Shown: piece by piece, positions 53,013-59,534 of the stretch
How positions within the stretch are numbered: position 1 is the stretch's first letter
Layout: every line of letters starts with the position of its first letter
Origin: Pseudomonadales bacterium
GTDB lineage: Bacteria; Pseudomonadota; Gammaproteobacteria; Pseudomonadales; Azotimanducaceae
NCBI GenBank assembly: GCA_022825925.1
Contig: JAJDVW010000101.1
Span: forward strand, 1 to 59,534
Reading direction: 5' to 3'
DNA length: 59,534 bases
Notes under the pieces: model-generated
The model's database searches: none
Told to the model about the DNA's origin: nothing
The model's input: only the letters and a program-made list of their open reading frames with translations
Program-made: the position numbers and the translations under genes

Positions 53013-56000
53013 TCAGGCCGGATCGGGTCTCCCTGCGAGCGCGGCCGGCCGCCGGCGAAACGCCGCACCGCGCATCGCCGGACCCCGCGCCAGGCGGCGG
53101 GTGTCGCCGGCAAGCGAATAGAGCACGGGCACCAGGAACAGGGTGACCAGGGTCGACGCGGCGAGACCCCAGCCGATGGCCAGCGACATGATGCTGACGA
53201 TGGTGTCGTACCCCCCGATGCCGTAGGCGCTCGGCAGCACGCCGCCCAGGGTCGTCAGGGTGGTGACCATGATCGGCCGCAGCCGTTCCGTGACCGCCTC
53301 GACGATCTCGCCGGTCGCCTCCTCCCGGGACAGGCCGTCGCCGTCCCCAAGCCGCCGGTGAATCGCGTCCACCATCACGATCGAACCGTTGACCACGATG
53401 CCGGCGAGGCCGATCGACCCGAGCATGGCGAACATGCTGAGCGCCTGCCCGTGCAGGAAGAAGACCACGATCACGCCCGCGATCGCGAGGGGGATGACCA
53501 GCATCACGAAGAGCGCCTCGAGCAGGGAGCCGAGCATGAGCCAGATGACGACGGCGATGCCGACGACGGCGAGCAGGGCCGCGACCGCCATCCGGGCGGT
53601 CACCTTCTGCGTCTCCACGGCCTCGCCGCCGTTGAAGACGAAGAGTCCGGGGATGCCCGCGAAGCGCGGGAACAGCTCCTCTTCCATCCGCGCGGCGAAG
53701 GTCAGGGCGGTCAGGTCGCTCGACTCCAGGAAGCTCGCGCGGACCGTGGCCGCCCGGTAGCCGTCCCGGTGGTAGATCCGGCTCACCGACGGCACCTCCA
53801 TTGGGTCCACGACATCGCGCAGCCGCACCAGTGCGCCGTCCCGGGCCTGCACCGGCGTTTCCAGGAGGGCGTCGAGGTCGCCCCGCGCCGCCGGGTCGAA
53901 CTGCACCCGGAACTCGGTCGTGTGCTGGAGGTCCCGGTGTTCGCTGGCCTCGAAGCCGTAGAAGGCCGCCGCCAGGGTCTGCCCCACGGTTGCCGGGTCG
54001 AGGCCGCGCAACGCGAGCTTCTCGTAGTTCAGGTTCAGCTCGACCTGCGGCGTGCCCGGGCGTTCGTCGACCTCGACCTCGACGACCCCGGGGATACCCT
54101 CGAGGTAGCGGGCGATCTCGAAGGCGACGCCGCGCCGCACCTCGTCTTCGTTCGAGAGCACGTGCACGGTGACCGGCAGGTCCGTCGGCGGGCCGAAGAA
54201 CTCGGACTGGTACACGACACCGACGTCGCCCGGCACCGTGAGGGCCGACGGCAGCAACTCGATCCACTGCGCATTGGTGTGGGTGCGGTCGAACTTCCGG
54301 AACTGCACGATGAGCAGCGCTTCGTTGTCCGCTTCCCCGAATCCCTTCTCCAGCGCCGTCGTGTTCTGGTGGCCCACCCGGCTCGTCACGACTTCGATGT
54401 CGTCCGCCGTGACCTCGAGAATCTGCTTCGTCAGGTCCACGGCCACGGCTTCCGTCCGTTCAAGCGCCGTCCCCGGTGGCGTCTCGATCTTGACCATCAG
54501 GCGGTCGGCGTCGTTCTGTGGGAACAGCACGAAGGGGACGAGCGGCCGGACGACGCCCATGACCGCCGCGAACGCGGCGAGCGCGACCGCGAGCGCCGCC
54601 ATGCGATGCCGGAGGATGCGCTTGAGCGCCCGCCGGTAGAGCGTCTCGAGCACCTCCATGAAGCGCCGCTTCGCGAGATTGGCGCGACCCCCCAGGGTCG
54701 AGAGGTGCGCCGGCAGGACGAAGAAGGACTCGAACAGGGAGAAGATCATGACGATCACCACGATCGTCGGGATCTGCCACATGATCTTGCCCGGCAGACC
54801 GCCGAGCACGGTCAGCGGAAGGAAGGCCAGCACCGTGGTCAGGGCGGCCGCGGTCACCGGCGCCAGCATCTCCCGTGCGCCGGCCAGCGCGGCATCCGCC
54901 GGGGAGAGTCCCTGGGCCCGTCTCACGACGATCCGCTCCGAGACCACCACGGCATCGTCCACGACCATGCCGAGCACGACGATGAACCCGGTCAGCGTAA
55001 GCAGGTTCAGCGTCATGCCGAACGGCGGCACGAGGATCAGGGCCGCCATGAACACCACCGGGATGCCCACCAGGATCCAGAGCGCCGGCCCAGGCTTGAC
55101 GAACAGGAACAGGACGCCCGTGACGAGCAGGACCCCGATCAGGCCGTTGTTGAACATCAGGTCGAGCCGGTTCTCCACCATCACCGACTCGTCGTTGATC
55201 GGCCGGGCCTCGACCGCCTCGGGCAGCGGAGTCCGCGCGAGTTCGGCCCGTACCTGCTCCACCGTGTCGATGAGGTCGACGCCCACCCGTTTCTTCACGA
55301 CGAGCACGACACCGCGCCGGCCGTCGCCGTGCACGATCAGGCCGGTGTCCGCGCGCCCACGCTCGATACGCGCGATGTCGCGGATCCGTAGCGCGCCCGC
55401 ACCGGGGCGGAAACGCAGGATCGTCTCGCCCACGTCGGCGGGATCCTCGAAGCGGCTCCACATGACGACCTGGCGCCGCTCCTCCGCACTCTCGAGCACG
55501 CCGCCCGTGCTCGAGACGTTGCGCCGGCTCACCGCGGAGATGACCTCGGCCAGGGTGACGCCGTGTTCCCGGGCCAGGATCGGGTCGACCAGGATGCGCA
55601 CCTCGGGGTCCTGCAGGCCCACCGGGACCACGTCGCTGACCGCGTCCAGGCGCTCCAATCGGTCTTCGAGATCCTCCGCGGCCCGGCTCAGCGCCGGTTC
55701 GGGTCCGGATAGCAGCACCTCGACAACCATCGCAAGCCCGGGATCGAGCCGCAGGAACGTGGGCTCGTCCTCCATTTCCGGCGGAAAGTCGGTGATGCGG
55801 TCGACCGCCGCGCGCAGGTCGATCTCCGCCGCTTCGATGCGGGCGGCATCGAAGTCGTCGTAGAGCTCCACGGTGGTGAAGGAGGTGTTGTCGGAGATCA
55901 CCGTGGTGAAGTGGTCGATGCCCTCCACTCCCTCCAGCGCCTCTTCGATGGGTATGGTGATCTTCGTTTCCATGTCCCGGGCGCTGGCGCCGGGCAGATT

Positions 56001-56150
56001 GGCGGTGATGAAGATCTGCGTCGCGGCGATGCTCGGCAGGAACTCGCGGTCGAGGCTGGTCGCCGAGAGGAACCCCAGCACGACCAGGGAGCCCGCCATG
56101 ATGTTGACCAGCAGGTGGCGCTCGATGAAGAAGCGCAGGATCGGTTCCAT
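53013..56150 (-). CDS. RND-family efflux transporter (second system)
   Basis: This 1045-residue inner-membrane RND pump has VNIMAGSLVVLGFLSATSL as helix 1 and the proton-relay LGMVVDDAVVVSERIV with two Asp in TM4. The second-half helix reads IGLAGIVVNGSIVMVDAIHR. The periplasmic domain resembles pumps paired with lipoprotein adaptors. It lies 6 bases after the adaptor gene. No outer-membrane factor gene is adjacent; the one at 14445 belongs to the other pump but might be shared. Confidence 0.92.
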   Translation of the reverse strand: MEPILRFFIERHLLVNIMAGSLVVLGFLSATSLDREFLPSIAATQIFITANLPGASARDMETKITIPIEEALEGVEGIDHFTTVISDNTSFTTVELYDDFDAARIEAAEIDLRAAVDRITDFPPEMEDEPTFLRLDPGLAMVVEVLLSGPEPALSRAAEDLEDRLERLDAVSDVVPVGLQDPEVRILVDPILAREHGVTLAEVISAVSRRNVSSTGGVLESAEERRQVVMWSRFEDPADVGETILRFRPGAGALRIRDIARIERGRADTGLIVHGDGRRGVVLVVKKRVGVDLIDTVEQVRAELARTPLPEAVEARPINDESVMVENRLDLMFNNGLIGVLLVTGVLFLFVKPGPALWILVGIPVVFMAALILVPPFGMTLNLLTLTGFIVVLGMVVDDAVVVSERIVVRRAQGLSPADAALAGAREMLAPVTAAALTTVLAFLPLTVLGGLPGKIMWQIPTIVVIVMIFSLFESFFVLPAHLSTLGGRANLAKRRFMEVLETLYRRALKRILRHRMAALAVALAAFAAVMGVVRPLVPFVLFPQNDADRLMVKIETPPGTALERTEAVAVDLTKQILEVTADDIEVVTSRVGHQNTTALEKGFGEADNEALLIVQFRKFDRTHTNAQWIELLPSALTVPGDVGVVYQSEFFGPPTDLPVTVHVLSNEDEVRRGVAFEIARYLEGIPGVVEVEVDERPGTPQVELNLNYEKLALRGLDPATVGQTLAAAFYGFEASEHRDLQHTTEFRVQFDPAARGDLDALLETPVQARDGALVRLRDVVDPMEVPSVSRIYHRDGYRAATVRASFLESSDLTALTFAARMEEELFPRFAGIPGLFVFNGGEAVETQKVTARMAVAALLAVVGIAVVIWLMLGSLLEALFVMLVIPLAIAGVIVVFFLHGQALSMFAMLGSIGLAGIVVNGSIVMVDAIHRRLGDGDGLSREEATGEIVEAVTERLRPIMVTTLTTLGGVLPSAYGIGGYDTIVSIMSLAIGWGLAASTLVTLFLVPVLYSLAGDTRRLARGPAMRGAAFRRRPAALAGRPDPA

Positions 56151-56156
56151 GGAGAC

Positions 56157-57293
56157 TCAGTCTTCGACGATGACCGACGCGCCATCGCGCAGGGCGAACT
56201 GACCGTCCGTCACGACGACCTCGCCCGCCGCCAGACCGTCCACGACCTCGATGACGGGGCCGTTGCTGCGCCCCGTGCGTACCGGCCGGAGCGAAGCGCG
56301 CCCCTCGTTCACGACGAACACGTGCATGGCGCCGTCGCGCCGGAACACGGCGGCACTCGGCACGGTGAGCCGCGCGGCCGAACCGCCGTGGGGAAGATGG
56401 ACCGTCGCCAGCATCCCTTCCCGCAGTCCGCCGCGCGCATCTTCGGCGATGCCCTCCAGCCACAGTTCCAGCGCGTAGGTGCCCGTGGCCGGTTCGGACA
56501 CCCGGGCCACGCTGCTGATCCTCGCCCGCAGCGGCTCGGCGCCGAGCACGTCGAGGGTCAGCTCGGCATGGCCGACCCCCGCAAGCAAGGCCGCCTCGCG
56601 CGCGGTGATCCCCGCCTTGATGCGCGCCCTGGAGAAGTCCGCCAGCGTCGCGACCGGCGTGCCCGGATTGACGTAGTCGCCCTCGTGCACGTGGACGTGC
56701 TCGGCGATGCCCGGGAACGGCGCCCGCACCTCCGCGTCGGCGAGCACGCGCTCGGCGGCGGCCAGTTGGGCGCGTGCCGCCCGCAACCCGGCGGCCGCCC
56801 GCGCCTGCGCGAAGTGCAGGCTCTCGAGAACGTCCCGGCTGATGAACTCCCGGGCGTGCAGGTCCCGGCCGCGCTTGAGTTCGTTGTGGGCCTCGCGGAC
56901 GTCGATCTCCCTCGAGCGCACCGTCGCGCGCGCCTCGTCGCGGGCGATGCGCGCGCGTTCGCTGTCCAGGTTGACCAGCACCTGTCCGGCCTCGACCCGG
57001 TCGCCGGGCTCCACGGAGCGCAGGGTGACGCGGCCATGCGTCTCCGCCGCCACGGTGGCGGTTCGAAACGCCTCCACCACGCCCGCGGCCGTCGTCTCGC
57101 GATTGAGATCGGCGAGGCCGGCGGGCGCGACGCGCACATGGACGGGCGTGACCAGGGCCGAGTTCACGGCATCCCCGGAGACCGCTGCGTCGCCCTCCCG
57201 CCCGGGATCGGCGGCGCGATCGGCGCAGCCCCACGCCCCGCCGATCAGGCACGCGGCCACGACATGCGCGTCCAGTCGCCAGAGACGCCGCAA
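56157..57293 (-). CDS. RND efflux periplasmic adaptor (second system)
   Basis: This 378-residue HlyD-type adaptor has a signal segment with Cys in IGGAWGC, a poor match to a lipobox. The lipoyl half-motifs are AETHGRVTLRSVEPGDRVEA and VRAPFPGIAEHVHVHEGDYV, joined by an alpha-hairpin rich in Ala/Arg/Glu. Beta-barrel and proximal domains follow. The start is probably TTG 57291-57293, since GGAGG lies 7 bases upstream. The pump gene follows after 6 bases. Confidence 0.88.
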   Translation of the reverse strand: MRRLWRLDAHVVAACLIGGAWGCADRAADPGREGDAAVSGDAVNSALVTPVHVRVAPAGLADLNRETTAAGVVEAFRTATVAAETHGRVTLRSVEPGDRVEAGQVLVNLDSERARIARDEARATVRSREIDVREAHNELKRGRDLHAREFISRDVLESLHFAQARAAAGLRAARAQLAAAERVLADAEVRAPFPGIAEHVHVHEGDYVNPGTPVATLADFSRARIKAGITAREAALLAGVGHAELTLDVLGAEPLRARISSVARVSEPATGTYALELWLEGIAEDARGGLREGMLATVHLPHGGSAARLTVPSAAVFRRDGAMHVFVVNEGRASLRPVRTGRSNGPVIEVVDGLAAGEVVVTDGQFALRDGASVIVED

Positions 57294-57451
57294 ACGCCCT
57301 CCTCCGCCAAGCTACGCGCTCAAGGATACGTCCATGGCCGCGGGGAAATCGAGAAGCCCCACGGCCGGTGTCGCCCAGCCGCACCGACCTGCGATGGACC
57401 ACGCGTCGCCAGTCGCTTACGCTCCCGCCGCTCGTTCCAGGGGAGGACACC

Positions 57452-58657
57452 ATGGCGTTCGTGATCGTGGGCGGCGGCCACGCCGCGGGGCAGGCCGCGG
57501 CGAGCCTGCGGCAGGAGGGCTACGCGGGCGAACTCGTCATCCTGGCCGACGAGCCGCACATTCCCTACCAGCGTCCGCCACTGTCCAAGCAGTACCTGGC
57601 GGGAGAACAGGGGCTCGACCGCGTCTATCTCCGCGCGGAGAAGTTCTACGCGGACAAGGACGTCGACGTGCGGATGGCCGCGCGGGCGGCCGGCATCGAC
57701 CGGGACGCGAAGACCGTCGCGCTCGAAGGGGGCGGCGACATCGCCTACGACAAGCTGCTCCTCGCCACCGGGGGGCGTCCGCGCATCCTGGACATTCCCG
57801 GCGCGGACCTTCCCGGCGTCCACTACCTGCGCACCATCGCCGACTCCGACGCCATCAAGGCCGACCTGGCGCCCGGCCGGCGGCTGGCGGTCGTCGGCGG
57901 GGGCTACATCGGGCTCGAAGTCGCGGCGGTGGCGGTGGCGGCGGGACTGGCGGTCACCGTGGTCGAGATGGAGGAGCGGATACTGCAGCGCGTGACCACG
58001 TCCGCGATGTCGGCGTTCTACCACACGCTGCACGGCGACGCCGGCGTGACGATCCGCACCGGCGCCAGGGCCGAGGCCTTCGTCGGTACGGACGCGGTGA
58101 CCGGCGTCCGGTGCGCCGACGGATCGGAGATTCCCGCCGACGTCGTCGTGGTCGGCGTCGGCATCGTCCCCAACGTGGAACTCGCCGCCGACGCCGGGCT
58201 GCCGTGCGGAGACGGGATCATCGTCGACGAACGCTGCACTACCGCGGACCCGCACATCCTCGCTGCGGGCGACTGCACGAACCACCCGAATCCGCTGCTC
58301 GAGCGGCGCCTGCGGCTCGAGTCCGTGCCGAACGCGATGGAGCAGGCGCGCGTCGCCGCGGCCAACATGCTCGGTCAGGACCGGGTCTACTCCAGCGTGC
58401 CGTGGTTCTGGTCCGACCAGTACGACCTCAAGCTGCAAATGGTGGGGTTCTCCGCGGACGGGGACACGACCGTGACCCGCGGCGACCCGGAGGCCCGCCG
58501 CTTCGCGGTGTTCCACCTGAAGAACGGGACGCTCGTCGCGGCCGACGCGGTCAACTCGCCCCGCGAGTTCATGGCCTGCCGGCAGCTCGTCGGCAAAGCC
58601 GTCGACGCGGCCCGGCTCGCCGATCCGCTCGTGGACCTCAAGACGCTCATCGCCTGA
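57452..58657 (+). CDS. Ferredoxin-reductase-type FAD-dependent oxidoreductase
   Basis: This 401-residue flavoprotein is of the rhodocoxin/putidaredoxin-reductase group, which moves electrons from NAD(P)H to ferredoxins serving P450s or dioxygenases. FAD motif VGGGHAAGQAAASLR, RPPLSKQYL, LLLATGGRPR, the NAD-binding VVGGGYIGLEVAAVAV and the second FAD motif ADPHILAAGDCT are visible. A strong GGGGAGG lies 6 bases before ATG 57452. No ferredoxin or oxygenase gene adjoins it. It could serve the P450 at 20445, but that is speculative. Confidence 0.88.
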   Translation: MAFVIVGGGHAAGQAAASLRQEGYAGELVILADEPHIPYQRPPLSKQYLAGEQGLDRVYLRAEKFYADKDVDVRMAARAAGIDRDAKTVALEGGGDIAYDKLLLATGGRPRILDIPGADLPGVHYLRTIADSDAIKADLAPGRRLAVVGGGYIGLEVAAVAVAAGLAVTVVEMEERILQRVTTSAMSAFYHTLHGDAGVTIRTGARAEAFVGTDAVTGVRCADGSEIPADVVVVGVGIVPNVELAADAGLPCGDGIIVDERCTTADPHILAAGDCTNHPNPLLERRLRLESVPNAMEQARVAAANMLGQDRVYSSVPWFWSDQYDLKLQMVGFSADGDTTVTRGDPEARRFAVFHLKNGTLVAADAVNSPREFMACRQLVGKAVDAARLADPLVDLKTLIA

Positions 58658-58690
58658 CCGGGCCGACGCCGGTCAGGCGCCGGTCAGGCG
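58651..58690 (+). terminator. 11-bp hairpin with duplicated downstream arm
   Basis: CGCCTGACCGG (58651-58661, containing the stop TGA) pairs perfectly with CCGGTCAGGCG at 58669-58679, and again with an identical copy at 58680-58690. The downstream arm is a tandem 11-base duplication. It lies between the flavoprotein and the CULT gene. It could terminate or attenuate read-through; there is no T-run. Confidence 0.55.
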
Positions 58691-58753
58691 GTTGCCATCG
58701 CCCACGCGACAGCGACACAATCGGAACCGCGACGCGACCCGGGAGCGCCCCGC

Positions 58754-59143
58754 ATGTCGGACGTGCTGGACAAGACCACTCCGGAGACGCTCGACCCGAA
58801 GCTCAAGGACCTCATCGAGCCGAGCGACCGTCCGCGCAAGGGTTATCTCTATTGCGCGACCTGCGAGCACGTCATCGGCCACGTCGCGGACCGCATCGAG
58901 GTCATGGGGGCGCACGAGCACGCCATGACGAACCCCTACGGCGTCACCCACCGCTTCTCCTGCTATGCGGAAGCCCCGGGCGTCGACGTCCACGGACGTC
59001 CCAACGCCGCCGACACCTGGTTCCCCGGCTTCAGTTGGCGCCTCGCCTACTGCGAGGGCTGCGGCCGCCACATGGGATGGGTTTTCGAACGCGCCACGGA
59101 GAGCTTCTGCGGCCTGATCACCTCGCAGATCCGGACGGAATGA
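58754..59143 (+). CDS. CULT-domain (cereblon-like) zinc protein
   Basis: This 129-residue protein is almost entirely a CULT domain, the fold of the thalidomide-binding part of cereblon and of small bacterial homologues such as Magnetospirillum cereblon isoform 4. Zinc ligands are Cys34 and Cys37 (YCATCEH) and Cys100 and Cys103 (CEGCGRHMGW). The three cage tryptophans are W89 (DTWF), W95 (GFSW) and W109 (HMGW). It ends FCGLITSQI, a typical last strand. No Lon-like domain is attached. Bacterial function is unknown; binding of cyclic imides or uridine-like ligands is known for the family. Confidence 0.88.
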   Translation: MSDVLDKTTPETLDPKLKDLIEPSDRPRKGYLYCATCEHVIGHVADRIEVMGAHEHAMTNPYGVTHRFSCYAEAPGVDVHGRPNAADTWFPGFSWRLAYCEGCGRHMGWVFERATESFCGLITSQIRTE

Positions 59144-59220
59144 ACGGCGACGCCAGTCACCCGCCTTCGAATCCGAACCCGGACGTCCCAGTCCCGGCCA
59201 AGCCACGACCAGAAGCCTGA
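59140..59220 (+). CDS. Possible proline-rich micro-ORF coupled to the CULT gene
   Basis: An ATG overlaps the CULT stop as ATGA and opens 26 codons rich in Pro, Asn and Ala (HPPSNPNPDVPVPAKPRPEA at the end). The overlap arrangement is like other coupled genes here. There is no homology I recognise, and a 26-codon frame can arise by chance in GC-rich DNA. Confidence 0.25.
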   Translation: MNGDASHPPSNPNPDVPVPAKPRPEA

Positions 59221-59534
59221 CAGCCGCCGAGTGGCGCTTTGGTAGACTTCGCCCGCTGCCGAGACGCCGCCTCGGCAAGCTACCCGTTTCGAACGGGAAC
59301 CGCGTTGGAGAAGGCCAAGTCATGAAGGCGTCCGTAGAATGGCTGACCATCGGGTACGAAGCTGACTTCGCGGTCCCCCTGTTCGACATCGTGCCAAACG
59401 CTCATGGGCCGCGTTCTGCGGCCCACCCCGAAGCATGAAATGAGTGCATTGGTCGCCCGCGGGATTTCGGGCAGACTAGGGTCATCCTTGACGGCGTCAG
59501 GTTTGGCGAGGCCACAAACCGGGGCAGCCCGCCG
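59221..59534. other. Right-edge region with two hairpins and a small open frame
   Basis: Features seen are a 7-bp hairpin TGCCGAG/CTCGGCA at 59257-59277, a GC-rich 7-bp hairpin GGGCCGC/GCGGCCC at 59406-59424, and a 38-codon frame at 59322-59438. Nothing recognisable follows to the window end. The first hairpin could end the CULT transcript. Confidence 0.4.
59322..59438 (+). CDS. Short hypothetical open frame
   Basis: ATG 59322 with GGAG about 10 bases upstream opens 38 codons beginning MKASVEWLTIGYEADFAVPL. It ends TGA at 59436-59438 just after a strong hairpin that lies inside it. I do not recognise it. It could be a small protein or chance. Confidence 0.25.
   Translation: MKASVEWLTIGYEADFAVPLFDIVPNAHGPRSAAHPEA

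Noticed and set aside
53358..55391. 677-codon His/Asp/Arg-rich open frame on the plus strand
   Set aside because: Antisense shadow of the RND pump; no start signal or motif.

Overview
The window is GC-rich DNA with many GTG starts and tightly overlapping genes. Gene content and order point to a gammaproteobacterium: a Pseudomonas-like Fur, hemA-prfA-prmC with divergent lolB, tRNA-Gln-prs-rplY-pth-ychF, the nadD-rsfS-rlmH-mrdA-rodA-mltB-rlpA-dacA-lipB cell-wall string, and ssb divergent from uvrA. I could not assign a genus; an uncultured or symbiotic lineage is possible but is inference.

Layout. (1) 1-14.1 kb is accessory and looks like a defence island in partial decay. On the minus strand it holds a SNF2-type helicase, an Mre11/SbcD-like nuclease, a Rad50/SbcC-like ATPase, a CBS-HEPN protein, and a fifth gene cut by an IS5-family element whose end and CTAG target are visible. 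On the plus strand are a frameshifted winged-helix/PIN-like gene and McrB/McrC remnants, fused to a broken Xre antitoxin and followed by an intact RES-Xre toxin-antitoxin pair with a palindromic operator. (2) 14.4-20.4 kb is a complete tripartite RND efflux operon. (3) 20.4-25.8 kb, minus strand, is a PotABC-type ABC transporter without a binding protein, followed by an unusual fusion of a GPP34 (GOLPH3-like) domain to a cytochrome P450. (4) 26.0-29.0 kb is fur plus a Fur-box-controlled, apparently leaderless feoAB. (5) 29.0-37.3 kb is translation and haem housekeeping. (6) 37.3-47.7 kb is an eleven-gene minus-strand operon for lipoylation, peptidoglycan synthesis and remodelling, and NAD and proline synthesis. 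(7) 47.8-53.0 kb carries uppP, a MazEF-type pair, ssb and uvrA. (8) 53.0-59.5 kb carries a second RND pump with its adaptor, a ferredoxin-reductase-type flavoprotein, and a small CULT-domain (cereblon-like) zinc protein.

The most notable items are the helicase/Mre11/Rad50/CBS-HEPN cluster as a candidate anti-phage module, the GPP34-P450 fusion in one operon with a transporter, and the CULT protein with all three cage tryptophans. All assignments were made by reading motifs by eye; no database search was run.
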